NCBI GenBank assembly: GCA_017476575.1
Contig: JAFUZO010000028.1
Span: 39,169 to 103,168, forward strand
Source: Bacteroidales bacterium
Lineage (GTDB): Bacteria > Bacteroidota > Bacteroidia > Bacteroidales > UBA932
DNA length: 64,000 nt
Direction of reading: 5' to 3'
This document shows positions 51,534 through 60,206 of this stretch, piece after piece (position 1 is the first letter of the stretch; each line of letters begins with the position of its first letter). The position numbers and the translations under genes were made by a program. The notes below the pieces were generated by a model. The model saw only the letters and a program-made list of their open reading frames with translations, did not search any database and was not told where the DNA came from.

Positions 51534-52355
51534 ATGATACGAGCGGCGAGCATATTCGGTTTCCTGCAGTTCGGTGTAGCCGACATCCTGGACATCCTGA
51601 TGGTGGCCCTGATCATCTATTTCCTCGTGCGGAGCATCCGGAGGGATTCGTCCGTGGTGAACATCGTACTGGTGCTGGCGGTGCTGCTGATTGCCCAGGC
51701 GGTCGTGTCTGCATTGAACATGCGGATGATGACCGTGTTGTTGAATGCCCTGCTGGATGTAGGCGTGCTGGCCGTGATCATCATCTTCCAGCCGGAAATC
51801 CGCCACCTGCTGAACCGGCTGGCTGTCCAGTCCGGCCTTGCAAGGAGGGCCGGAGAGGTCTTCAACAAACTGCTCGGCATCAAGGAGGAGCAGATGGGCA
51901 GCCGTTCCGTGGAGGAACTGGCCGAGGCCTGCCGTGCCATGTCGGCGGAGAAGACAGGCGCCCTCATCGTCATCCAGCACAAGTCCTCGCTCGACGACTA
52001 TATCCGCACCGGGGACAGTTTCGACGCGGAAATCAACCGCCGCCTGATCATGAACATCTTCTTCAAGAATTCGCCCCTGCATGACGGGGCCATGATCATC
52101 ATCGGCGACCATATCTCCGCCGCCCGCTGTCAGCTGCCGATGACCAACCGGACCGACCTGCCGGCCAGTTTCGGCATGCGCCACCGGGCTGCCATCGGCC
52201 TGTCGGAGGATACCGACGCGGACATCATCGTCGTCTCCGAAGAGAGCGGCCATGTGATGTTCGTCCATAACGGCGAGGCGGTGGAGATGAAGAATATGAA
52301 CGAACTCAAGCAGCGCCTGGGCATGGCCTTCGGCGAAAAGACGGTGGAGGCATGA
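51534..52355 (+). CDS. cdaA: diadenylate cyclase
   Basis: CdaA makes the second messenger c-di-AMP from two ATP. The 273-residue protein has three N-terminal membrane helices (to about residue 90) and a DAC domain with PLHDGAMII (DGA at about 183) and GMRHRAAIGLSE (RHR at about 215), both needed for catalysis. The ATG at 51534 is preferred to a TTG upstream that lies before the promoter box. Its stop overlaps mutS2 as ATGA. Confidence 0.94.
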   Translation: MIRAASIFGFLQFGVADILDILMVALIIYFLVRSIRRDSSVVNIVLVLAVLLIAQAVVSALNMRMMTVLLNALLDVGVLAVIIIFQPEIRHLLNRLAVQSGLARRAGEVFNKLLGIKEEQMGSRSVEELAEACRAMSAEKTGALIVIQHKSSLDDYIRTGDSFDAEINRRLIMNIFFKNSPLHDGAMIIIGDHISAARCQLPMTNRTDLPASFGMRHRAAIGLSEDTDADIIVVSEESGHVMFVHNGEAVEMKNMNELKQRLGMAFGEKTVEA

Positions 52356-54865
52356 TCGATACGAGACTGGAGGAAAAGCTCGGTTTCGACCGGGTGCGGG
52401 CGATCATCTCGGACCGTTGTTCGACGGATTATGCCGCCATGCGGGTGGCGGAGGAGACCTTCTCTACGGAACCCCAGGAGATCCGGCGGCGGCTGCTCCT
52501 GGTGGACGAGATGCGTCTCATCGTCATGTTCGAAGACGGCTTCCCGACCAGCGGTTATATCGACGCCATTCCTTTCTTGGAACCCATCGGCAAGCACGCT
52601 TCCATCGACCTCCTGTCCCTCGGCAAGCTCCGCACCCTCCTGGATACGCTCCATAAGGTGTCTGGTTTCTTCCAGGGTGTCAAGGACGGGGTCTATCCCA
52701 ACCTCAAGCACCTCTCGGCCGGAATTGCATCCTTCCCGGAGGTGCGTACCCGCATCGACGCCCTCCTGGACAAGTACGGCGAGGTCAAGGACACAGCCTC
52801 CGATGCTCTCTACGAGATCCGCCGGAGCCTCCGTGACAAGGAACTGAACGTCTCCAAGCGGATGAACGCCATCCTCCGCAAGGCGCAGCAGGACGGTATC
52901 GTGGACAGCGACGCCAGCGTATCCATCCGCGACGGCAAGATGCTCATCCCGGTGCCTTCCGGTAAGAAACGCCAGTTCGCCGGGTTCATCTACGACGAAT
53001 CCGCCACCGGCAAGACGACCTTCATCGAGCCGGCCGAAATCGTGGCCCTGACCAACGAAATCTCCGAACTGCATTTCGCCGAAACCCGCGAGATCGCCCG
53101 CATCCTGCACGCGTTCTCCGACTTCCTCCGTCCCTTCATCCCGGACCTCCTCCAGGCGGCGGCCTTCATCGGTGAGATTGATTTTCTGATGGCCAAGGCC
53201 CAGACCGCCCTCGACTTCATCGCCGGGATGCCCGTCTTGTCCGAAGAGGGGCGGCTGGATCTCCGCAAGGCCCGCCATCCCCTCCTGGAGAAGGCCCTCC
53301 GCAAGGAACACAAAGAAGTGGTTCCGCTCACCGTGACCCTCACCCCCGACAAGCACATCCTCCTCATATCCGGCCCCAATGCGGGCGGCAAGTCCGTCTG
53401 CCTCAAGACGGTAGGCCTGCTCCAGTACATGTTCCAGTGGGGCATGCTCATCCCGACGTCCGAGACCTCCGAACTGCCGGTCTTCGACCGCATCATGGTC
53501 TCCATCGGCGACGACCAGTCCATCGACAACGACCTTTCTACCTACAGTTCTTTCCTCGCTGACATGGGCACGATGCTGGAGCAGGCCGACGGGAAGACCC
53601 TCGTCCTCATCGACGAATTCGGCTCCGGCACCGAACCGGCCGCGGGCGGTGCCATTGCCGAGGCCATCCTGGCCGAACTTGACCGCCGGGACACCTACGG
53701 GGTCATCACGACCCATTACACCAATCTGAAGCTTTACGCCTCCGCCGGCGACTCCGGCGTCATCAACGGCGCCATGCAGTTCGACGCGCAGAACATCGCC
53801 CCGCTCTTCCGCCTGGAAATCGGCCTGCCGGGCAACTCGTTCGCCTTCGAACTGGCCCGGAAGATGGGACTTCCCGAGGTCATCGTCCAGGATGCAGAGC
53901 GGCGGGCCGGGGAGGAATTCGTGGGCATCGAGCGCAACCTCCGCAAGATTGCCCGCAGTCGCAAGGCCCTGGACGAGAAATTGACCCGTATCCGTGCGAC
54001 GGACAAGACCCTCGAATCGCTCTCGGACCGCTACCAGAAGGAGTTGGAGGACATCCAGAAAGTCCGCCAGGACATCCTCGACGAGGCGCGTCGCGAGGCC
54101 CGGGACATCATCAAAGGGGCCAACAGGCAGGTCGAAAGCACCATCCGCACCATCCGTGAGGCCCAGGCCGAGAAGGAATCCACGAAGGAGGCCCGCCAGG
54201 AGCTCCAGTCCTTCCTCGGGGCCCTGGCCGACACCCGTCGGGAGCGGGACGAATACATCGAACAGAAGCTCCGGACCGTCCAGCAGCGCAAGGAGCGAGA
54301 GAAAGTCCGCAAGGTCCGTCGGGCAGCCCCTGAAGAGCGGGAGGCCCTGTCCCGGGCCGAAGAGGAACAGCGGAAACTCCAGGCCTTCCGCAGCGCCCCG
54401 CTCAAAGCGGGCGAGAAGGTCCGCATCAAGGAGAACGGCATGGTCGGTGAAGTTTCCAAGGTGTCGGCCAAGGCTGTCACCATTATCATCGGCAACCTTT
54501 CCACCAAATTGCCGTCGGACCGGGTGGAGCGGGTGACGTCCAATGAATACAAGGCAGCGGTCAAGGAGGTCGCCCGGCCGCGCCAGGTCTATGACTCCGC
54601 CATATCGGAGCGCAAGGCGGATTTCCGCCTGGAACTCGACGTCCGCGGGCAGCGCGTCGGCGAAGCCATCGAGAACGTCATGCGTTACATCGACGATGCC
54701 ATCATGCTCGATGTGCCGTCGGTGCGCATCCTCCACGGCAAAGGCACCGGCGCCCTCCGGGAGGAAATACAGAAATATGTGAGGACGGTACCGGGTGTCG
54801 TGTCCGCTGCTGACGAGCATATCCAGTTCGGCGGGTCGGGCGTCACGGTCGTCCGATTCGGATAG
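52352..54865 (+). CDS. mutS2: endonuclease MutS2
   Basis: MutS2 limits recombination and rescues stalled ribosomes in some bacteria. The 837-residue protein has a helical core, the ATPase with GPNAGGKSVCLKT (Walker A, about 341), STYSSFLADM and LVLIDEFGSGTEP (Walker B), a long coiled coil (about 520-650), a KOW-like stretch, and a C-terminal Smr nuclease domain (LDVRGQRVGEAIENVMRYID and HGKGTGALREEI). All are in the expected order and the length is slightly longer than average. It is the second gene of the cdaA operon. Confidence 0.95.
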   Translation: MIDTRLEEKLGFDRVRAIISDRCSTDYAAMRVAEETFSTEPQEIRRRLLLVDEMRLIVMFEDGFPTSGYIDAIPFLEPIGKHASIDLLSLGKLRTLLDTLHKVSGFFQGVKDGVYPNLKHLSAGIASFPEVRTRIDALLDKYGEVKDTASDALYEIRRSLRDKELNVSKRMNAILRKAQQDGIVDSDASVSIRDGKMLIPVPSGKKRQFAGFIYDESATGKTTFIEPAEIVALTNEISELHFAETREIARILHAFSDFLRPFIPDLLQAAAFIGEIDFLMAKAQTALDFIAGMPVLSEEGRLDLRKARHPLLEKALRKEHKEVVPLTVTLTPDKHILLISGPNAGGKSVCLKTVGLLQYMFQWGMLIPTSETSELPVFDRIMVSIGDDQSIDNDLSTYSSFLADMGTMLEQADGKTLVLIDEFGSGTEPAAGGAIAEAILAELDRRDTYGVITTHYTNLKLYASAGDSGVINGAMQFDAQNIAPLFRLEIGLPGNSFAFELARKMGLPEVIVQDAERRAGEEFVGIERNLRKIARSRKALDEKLTRIRATDKTLESLSDRYQKELEDIQKVRQDILDEARREARDIIKGANRQVESTIRTIREAQAEKESTKEARQELQSFLGALADTRRERDEYIEQKLRTVQQRKEREKVRKVRRAAPEEREALSRAEEEQRKLQAFRSAPLKAGEKVRIKENGMVGEVSKVSAKAVTIIIGNLSTKLPSDRVERVTSNEYKAAVKEVARPRQVYDSAISERKADFRLELDVRGQRVGEAIENVMRYIDDAIMLDVPSVRILHGKGTGALREEIQKYVRTVPGVVSAADEHIQFGGSGVTVVRFG

Positions 54866-54868
54866 AAG

Positions 54869-55240
54869 ATGGAAATAAAGGGAAACAAGGCGTTGGGGCG
54901 CCTGGGTGAGGAGATGGCCTGCGATTTCCTGCAGAGCCGGGGGCACCGGATCCTCGAGCGCAACTGGCAGGGCGGCCATCTGGAAGTGGACATCATTTCG
55001 GAGGGTCCGGACGGCGTGCATTTTGTAGAAGTGAAATCCAGGATGGCATCTTCGGAGGAAGCCCCGGAGCAGAAGGTCGATGCCCGCAAACAGCGGCGCA
55101 TTTCCGATGCAGCCGTAAGATATCTGCGGGCCCAGGGGAGTGAGCAGGAGGTCTTCTTCGACGTGGTGTCGGTCCTTTTCGAAGGGTCCAGCACCATCGT
55201 CCGGTACTTTCCGCAGGCTTGGATACCGATATATGCATAG
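54869..55240 (+). CDS. YraN/UPF0102 family nuclease-like protein
   Basis: The 123-residue protein has the restriction-endonuclease-like fold of UPF0102: KALGRLGEEMACDFLQSRGHRILERNW, then HLEVDIISEGPDGVHFVEVKSR with the D-ExK metal site. Its role is not firmly known; YraN proteins are linked to DNA processing. It starts 3 nt after mutS2. Confidence 0.9.
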   Translation: MEIKGNKALGRLGEEMACDFLQSRGHRILERNWQGGHLEVDIISEGPDGVHFVEVKSRMASSEEAPEQKVDARKQRRISDAAVRYLRAQGSEQEVFFDVVSVLFEGSSTIVRYFPQAWIPIYA

Positions 55241-55264
55241 AAGAACCACACTACACTAAAATAT

Positions 55265-56035
55265 ATGGACAGCCACAGATATTGCGTCATCATGGCGGAC
55301 AGCTCGGTGACGGTCACACAACTCAAGATGACCCATGACCGAGTCCTCCAGGTCGTGCCGGAGGAACGCATCCTGGTCGTGACCCAGGAGAAGAACGGGG
55401 CCCGGACCCGGGCCTGCCTGCCGGAGCTCCTGCCGGAGAATATCCTTCTCGAACCCTTCGCCCGCAAGACGGCCCCCTGCATGGCCTTTGCCGCCTATAC
55501 CTTGCTGCGTCGTGACCCCCAGGCCGTCATCATCGCCACCCCTTCCGACCTCGTCATCCGGGACGAAGACCTGTTCGCCCGCACGGTCGCGGCGGCTTGT
55601 TCCTATGTCGAGGAGCACGATGTCCTGATGACCCTCGGCATCGTCCCGCGGAGTCCGGACGTGAACTTCGGCTACATCCAGGTCAAGGAAGGCAAGAAGG
55701 CCTGGCAGATGGAATGTCCGCTGAAAGTCAAGACCTTCACCGAAAAGCCGCCGGAAGAACTCGCACAGGTGTTCTTCCGCACCGGTGAATTCTTCTGGAA
55801 TTCCGGCATCTTTATCTGGAAGGCCGACACCATCCGCGCCGAGATGGAGAAGTACATCCCCGAAGTGACAGAACTCTTCACCGGCTGGCAGGACCACCTG
55901 GACGAGAGCACCTTCCTGGAGCGGGCCTACACCGAATGCCCCAAGATCTCCCTCGACTACGGCGTCATGGAGCGCACCGACCGCGCCTGGCTCTACCCCG
56001 CCCGTTTCGGCTGGGCCGACCTGGAGCGGCTGTAG
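55265..56035 (+). CDS. ManC-like nucleotidyltransferase lacking the signature loop, shortened at both ends
   Basis: The 256-residue frame matches mannose-1-phosphate guanylyltransferase through most of its length: LEPFARKTAPCMAFAAYTLLRRDPQAVIIATPSD, FGYIQVKEG, VKTFTEKPPEE, FFWNSGIFIWKAD and SLDYGVMERTD. The N-terminus reads YCVIMADSSVTVTQLKMTHDRVL, so the GG-G-R-PLS-PKQF loop that binds the nucleotide between CVIMA and the THDR helix is absent, and the usual PSDH is PSDL. It also stops at FGWADLERL, about 100 residues early. The frame is otherwise clean, so it may be a catalytically dead homologue under selection or a very recent decay product. It follows yraN by 24 nt. Confidence 0.75.
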   Translation: MDSHRYCVIMADSSVTVTQLKMTHDRVLQVVPEERILVVTQEKNGARTRACLPELLPENILLEPFARKTAPCMAFAAYTLLRRDPQAVIIATPSDLVIRDEDLFARTVAAACSYVEEHDVLMTLGIVPRSPDVNFGYIQVKEGKKAWQMECPLKVKTFTEKPPEELAQVFFRTGEFFWNSGIFIWKADTIRAEMEKYIPEVTELFTGWQDHLDESTFLERAYTECPKISLDYGVMERTDRAWLYPARFGWADLERL

Positions 56036-56088
56036 TCGCTGTGTTGAAAAAAGTGTTCATAACTTTAGGAAAATCAAGAAATTAATCG

Positions 56089-56118
56089 TATCTTTGCGGT
56101 CCGCAAAAGTATGCGGAC
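56089..56118 (+). promoter_or_regulatory. promoter and leader hairpin of the partial S10 operon
   Basis: TATCTTTG at 56089-56096 lies 62 nt before rplC. GTCCGCA (56099-56105) and TGCGGAC (56112-56118) form a perfect 7-bp hairpin at the very 5' end of the predicted transcript. This shows that rplC is the native first gene of the unit here. Confidence 0.65.
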
Positions 56119-56158
56119 GATATTAACGTATTAATAAACAATTAATTAACAAACACCA

Positions 56159-56785
56159 ATGCCTGGTTTAATTGGAAAGAAAGTCGGAATGATTTCCGTC
56201 TTCGGTGCTGATGGTAAGAACATACCATGCACCGTCGTTGAGGCTGGTCCGTGTGTTGTCACGCAGGTCCGTACGGTCGAAACCGATGGTTACGCCGCCG
56301 TGCAGCTTGCCTATGACGAAAAGAAAGAGAAGCACACCAGCAAGGCTCTGAAGGGCCATTTCGAAAAGGCAGGAGTGACCCCCAAGAAGAAGCTGGTCGA
56401 GTTCGAGGCCGACTTCGCGGGAGAACTCAAACTCGGTGACACCATCACGGTCTCCGATGTCTTCACCGAGGGCGTCAAGTTCGTCGACGTCGTCGGTACC
56501 TCCAAGGGTAAGGGTTTCCAGGGCGTCGTGAAGCGCCATGGATTTGCCGGTGTCGGCGGCCAGACCCACGGCCAGCACAACCGGCTCCGCCACCCTGGTT
56601 CCATGGGTGCATCCTCCTGGCCTTCCCGCGTCTTCCCGGGAATGCGTATGGCCGGCCACATGGGCAACGAGCGCGTCAAGGTCTTCAACCTCGAGGTCCT
56701 CAAGGTCATCCCTGAGAACAATCTCCTCGTCATCAAGGGTTCCGTTCCCGGAGCCAAGGGTTCATATTTAATTCTGGAGGCATAA
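56159..56785 (+). CDS. rplC: 50S ribosomal protein L3
   Basis: L3 binds 23S rRNA early in 50S assembly. The 208-residue protein starts [31 protein letters not shown] and has the conserved [53 protein letters not shown] loop. It is the first gene of the unit; the expected rpsJ is not upstream. Confidence 0.98.
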   Translation: MPGLIGKKVGMISVFGADGKNIPCTVVEAGPCVVTQVRTVETDGYAAVQLAYDEKKEKHTSKALKGHFEKAGVTPKKKLVEFEADFAGELKLGDTITVSDVFTEGVKFVDVVGTSKGKGFQGVVKRHGFAGVGGQTHGQHNRLRHPGSMGASSWPSRVFPGMRMAGHMGNERVKVFNLEVLKVIPENNLLVIKGSVPGAKGSYLILEA

Positions 56786-56787
56786 TT

Positions 56788-57414
56788 ATGGAATTGTCAG
56801 TATACAAGATCGACGGTACCGAATCCGGAAAGAAGGTCGTCCTCGACGAGAAGGTCTTCGGCGTCACTCCGAACGACCATGTCATCTATCTCGATGTCCT
56901 CCAGTACCTGGCCAACCAGCGCCAGGGCACGGCCAAGACCAAGGACCGCAGCGAAGTCGCCTATTCCACCAAGAAGCTCGGACGCCAGAAGGGCGGCGGC
57001 GGTGCACGCCACGGCTCCATCAAGGCGGGCATCTTCGTCGGCGGCGGCAATGTCCACGGTCCCAAGCCGCGCGACTACCGTTTCAAGCTCAACAAGAAGG
57101 TGAAGAGCCTCGCCCGTGTCTCCGCCCTGTCCTACAAGGCCGCCGAAGGCAAGATCGTCTTCGTCGAGCCGTTCACCATGGACGCCCCGAAGACCAAGGA
57201 GCTGCTCACCATCCTCTCCAATATCAAGGCCGGTGACCGCAAGGTCCTCTTCGTCCTCCCGGAGAACAGCAACAACATCTATCTTTCATCCCGCAACCTT
57301 CCGCAGGTGAAGGTGATCAGCGTCGACGAGATCAACACCTATGCCATCATGGATGCGCACTCCCTCGTGCTCGTCGACGGCGTCCAGGACATCCTCGCGG
57401 CCAGAGTAAAGTAA
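56788..57414 (+). CDS. rplD: 50S ribosomal protein L4
   Basis: The 208-residue protein has the L4 phrases [46 protein letters not shown] and [19 protein letters not shown]. In some bacteria L4 represses its own S10 operon; that is not known for Bacteroidales. It starts 2 nt after rplC. Confidence 0.98.
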   Translation: MELSVYKIDGTESGKKVVLDEKVFGVTPNDHVIYLDVLQYLANQRQGTAKTKDRSEVAYSTKKLGRQKGGGGARHGSIKAGIFVGGGNVHGPKPRDYRFKLNKKVKSLARVSALSYKAAEGKIVFVEPFTMDAPKTKELLTILSNIKAGDRKVLFVLPENSNNIYLSSRNLPQVKVISVDEINTYAIMDAHSLVLVDGVQDILAARVK

Positions 57415-57427
57415 AGGAGAAAACGAA

Positions 57428-57718
57428 ATGGGTATCTTAATCAAGCCAATCGTAACCGAAAAGATGACGGCTCAGGGCGAAAAGCTGAACCGTTACGGTT
57501 TCATCGTGGACCGCAAGGCCAACAAGCTCCAGATCAAGGCCGCCGTCGAGCAGATGTACAATGTCAATGTCGCCGATGTCAACACCTTGAACTACCACGG
57601 CAAGCGGAAGCAGCGCTACACCAAGGCGGGGCTTCTCAAGGGCCGCACCAACCACTTCAAGAAGGCATACGTCACGCTTGCAGGTGAGGACAAGATCGAT
57701 TTCTACGCTAACATCTAA
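57428..57718 (+). CDS. rplW: 50S ribosomal protein L23
   Basis: The 96-residue protein has [50 protein letters not shown], the complete L23 core, with a basic [11 protein letters not shown] loop. L23 lies at the exit tunnel and binds trigger factor. Confidence 0.98.
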   Translation: MGILIKPIVTEKMTAQGEKLNRYGFIVDRKANKLQIKAAVEQMYNVNVADVNTLNYHGKRKQRYTKAGLLKGRTNHFKKAYVTLAGEDKIDFYANI

Positions 57719-57732
57719 GAGGAGGAACAACC

Positions 57733-58557
57733 ATGGCAATCAAGAAATACAAACCGGTGACCCCTGGCCAGCGCAACAAGGCCATCAGTTCCTTTGAGGA
57801 GATCACCGCCAAGAAGCCTTACAAGAAGCTCCTTGTCCCCCTCAAGTCCACTGGCGGCCGTAACAACACCGGCCAGATGACCGTCCGCTATCGTGGTGGC
57901 GGCCACAAGCGTATGTACCGCCTCATCGACTTCATCCGTAACCGTGACGGAATCAAGGCCGAGGTCCTCACTATCGAATACGATCCGAACCGCAGCGCCC
58001 GCATCGCCCTCATCCAGTATGAGGATGGTCCGAAGAGCTACATCATCGCTCCGAACGGCCTGAAGGTCGGCCAGATCGTCGAATCCGGCGCAGAAGCCGC
58101 TCCTGAACTCGGCAACTGCCTCCCGCTCTCCGCTATTCCCGTCGGTACGCTCGTGCACGCGATCGAGCTCCGTCCCGGCCAGGGTGCCGCCATGGCGCGT
58201 TCTGCCGGCACCTATGCCCAGCTCGCCGCCCGCGAAGGCAAGTACGCCATCCTCCGTCTCCCTTCGGGCGAGACCCGCATGGTCCCTGCCGCCTGCCGCG
58301 CCACCGTCGGCACCGTTTCCAATCCCGACCATAATCTGGAGTCTTCCGGCAAGGCCGGCCGCAGCCGCTGGCTGGGCCGCCGTCCTCACAACAGAGGTGT
58401 CGTCATGAACCCGCACGACCACCCGATGGGTGGTGGTGAAGGACGCGCCTCCGGTGGTCACCCTCGTTCCCGCAAGGGTCTGCCCGCCAAGGGCTATAAG
58501 ACCCGCAACCCGAAGGCGACCTCCAACAAGTTCATCATTGAAAGACGTAAGAAATAA
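57733..58557 (+). CDS. rplB: 50S ribosomal protein L2
   Basis: The 274-residue protein has the L2 signature [47 protein letters not shown], and the C-terminal [34 protein letters not shown]2 is needed for subunit joining and peptidyl transfer. Confidence 0.98.
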   Translation: MAIKKYKPVTPGQRNKAISSFEEITAKKPYKKLLVPLKSTGGRNNTGQMTVRYRGGGHKRMYRLIDFIRNRDGIKAEVLTIEYDPNRSARIALIQYEDGPKSYIIAPNGLKVGQIVESGAEAAPELGNCLPLSAIPVGTLVHAIELRPGQGAAMARSAGTYAQLAAREGKYAILRLPSGETRMVPAACRATVGTVSNPDHNLESSGKAGRSRWLGRRPHNRGVVMNPHDHPMGGGEGRASGGHPRSRKGLPAKGYKTRNPKATSNKFIIERRKK

Positions 58558-58577
58558 CGGAATAAACTGACAAGATT

Positions 58578-58850
58578 ATGAGTCGCTCACTTAAAAAAGG
58601 ACCGTACATCCAGGAAGCCCTGGAAAAAAGGATTCTTGCTATGAATGAAGGTAGCAAGAAGAAAGAGGTTGTCAAGACTTGGTCACGTGCCAGCATGATT
58701 TCCCCTGACTTTGTCGGCCATACCATTGCAGTCCATAACGGCAACAAGTTCATTCCGGTCTATGTAACTGAGAACATGGTCGGCCACAAGCTCGGCGAAT
58801 TCGCTCCTACCCGCACTTTCCGCGGCCACGCAGGCAACAATAAGAAATAA
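58578..58850 (+). CDS. rpsS: 30S ribosomal protein S19
   Basis: The 90-residue protein has [41 protein letters not shown] and [19 protein letters not shown], the full S19 pattern. It lies between rplB and rplV as in other S10 operons. Confidence 0.98.
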   Translation: MSRSLKKGPYIQEALEKRILAMNEGSKKKEVVKTWSRASMISPDFVGHTIAVHNGNKFIPVYVTENMVGHKLGEFAPTRTFRGHAGNNKK

Positions 58851-58869
58851 TGTTTAAAGGATTGACATT

Positions 58870-59286
58870 ATGGGAAAGAGAAAAAGATTGATGGCCGAGC
58901 GCCTGAAAGAGACCAAGAAGCAGACCGCCATTGCGAAGCTGAAAGATGTGCCTACCTCCCCGCGGAAGATGCGCCTTGTCGCCGATACCGTCCGCGGCGT
59001 AGAAGTCAACCATGCCCTCGACCTTCTCCACTACTCCAAGAAAGAGGCCTCCGTGCGGCTTGAGAAGCTCCTCAAGAGCGCCATCGCCAACTGGGAAGCC
59101 AAGAACCCGGAGCAGAACAAGGAGCTGGAAAGCGGCAATGTCATCGTGAAGACCATCATGGTCGATGAAGGACGCACGCTCAAGCGCATCCGCCCGTGCC
59201 CGCAGGGCCGTGCCGGACGCATCCGCAAGCGTTCCAACCACGTCACCATCATCCTGGATGTTAAAAAACCCACTGTGGAGGAATAA
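58870..59286 (+). CDS. rplV: 50S ribosomal protein L22
   Basis: The 138-residue protein has [58 protein letters not shown] and [23 protein letters not shown], so it is L22. An extra basic N-terminus of about 20 residues ([18 protein letters not shown]) precedes the usual start; an internal Met at codon 8 is another possible start. Confidence 0.97.
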   Translation: MGKRKRLMAERLKETKKQTAIAKLKDVPTSPRKMRLVADTVRGVEVNHALDLLHYSKKEASVRLEKLLKSAIANWEAKNPEQNKELESGNVIVKTIMVDEGRTLKRIRPCPQGRAGRIRKRSNHVTIILDVKKPTVEE

Positions 59287-59289
59287 ACT

Positions 59290-60039
59290 ATGGGACAGAA
59301 AACTAACCCTATCAGCAACCGGATCGGTATCACCCGTGGTTGGGACTCCAACTGGGTCGGCGGCAACTATGCAGAGAAGATCGCCGAGGACTATGAGATC
59401 CGCAAGTATCTGCAGAACCGTCTGGCCAAGGCCAGCCTCTCCCGCATCATCATCGAGCGGACCCTCAAGCTCATCACCGTCACTATCCATGCGGCCCGTC
59501 CGGGAGTCATCATCGGCAAGGGTGGACAGGAGGTCGATAAACTGAAGGAAGAACTCAAGAAGGTCACCAAGAAGGACGTCCAGATCAACATCTTCGAGGT
59601 CAAGCGCCCGGAGGTGGATGCCACCATCGTCGCGGACAGCATCGCCCGCCAGATCGAGGGGCGTGTCTCCTACCGCCGCGCCATCAAGATGGCCATCGCC
59701 ACCGCCATGCGTGTCGGTGCCGAGGGCATCAAGGTGCAGATCAGCGGCCGCGTCGGCGGCGCCGAAATGGCCCGTAGCGAGATGTTCAAGGAAGGACGTA
59801 CCCCGCTCCATACCTTCCGTGCCGATATCGACTACGCCCTGGCTGTCGCTTCGACCAAGGTCGGAGCCCTCGGTATCAAGGTGTGGATCTGCAATGGTGA
59901 GAAGTACGGCAAGCAGGACCTCTCCCCGAACGCAGGCTTCGCTTCCAGTGCCGCCCCTTCCACCGGCCGTCGTGACGGTGGCCGTGGCGACCGCGGTGGC
60001 CGCCGGGGTGGACGTCGTGGCGACCGCGACCGTCGATAG
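59290..60039 (+). CDS. rpsC: 30S ribosomal protein S3 with RG-rich tail
   Basis: The 249-residue protein has the KH-domain phrase [72 protein letters not shown] and [14 protein letters not shown]. The last 27 residues are an Arg/Gly/Asp-rich tail ([19 protein letters not shown] onward) that is disordered and likely binds RNA. It is the last gene of the unit: rplP does not follow, and a strong hairpin comes 20 nt after the stop. Confidence 0.97.
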   Translation: MGQKTNPISNRIGITRGWDSNWVGGNYAEKIAEDYEIRKYLQNRLAKASLSRIIIERTLKLITVTIHAARPGVIIGKGGQEVDKLKEELKKVTKKDVQINIFEVKRPEVDATIVADSIARQIEGRVSYRRAIKMAIATAMRVGAEGIKVQISGRVGGAEMARSEMFKEGRTPLHTFRADIDYALAVASTKVGALGIKVWICNGEKYGKQDLSPNAGFASSAAPSTGRRDGGRGDRGGRRGGRRGDRDRR

Positions 60040-60059
60040 ATTTTACACATCATAGGCTT

Positions 60060-60096
60060 ATGCCCGGCCCGCAACGGCCGGGCATTTGCCTTTTCC
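60060..60096 (+). terminator. hairpin after rpsC, probable terminator
   Basis: ATGCCCGGCC pairs perfectly with GGCCGGGCAT over 10 bp with a 6-nt loop, then TTGCCTTTTCC. It ends the ribosomal unit 20 nt past the stop. Its outer arms are identical to the nrdD-nrdG hairpin at 36498-36519. Confidence 0.65.
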
Positions 60097-60170
60097 GGCC
60101 GAGACACCGTCGATCAGTGTGCGTTTCGGGAGGCGCACACGGAGAAGGCTTCATTGTCAGGATTTTTTCG

Positions 60171-60178
60171 TATTTTTG
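60171..60178 (+). promoter_or_regulatory. -7 box of the TlpA-like/uvrC/pnuC operon
   Basis: TATTTTTG lies 4 nt before an ATG at 60183 and 28 nt before the ATG at 60207, so either a leaderless or a short-leader start is possible. Confidence 0.55.
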
Positions 60179-60206
60179 CAAGATGAACCATAGAATACAA
60201 GTGAAT

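Noticed and set aside
52130..55249. Antisense open frame of over 1000 codons opposite mutS2
   Set aside because: It mirrors the codon positions of mutS2 and its neighbours in GC-rich DNA, has low-complexity Asp/Glu/Gly/Leu content and no domain.
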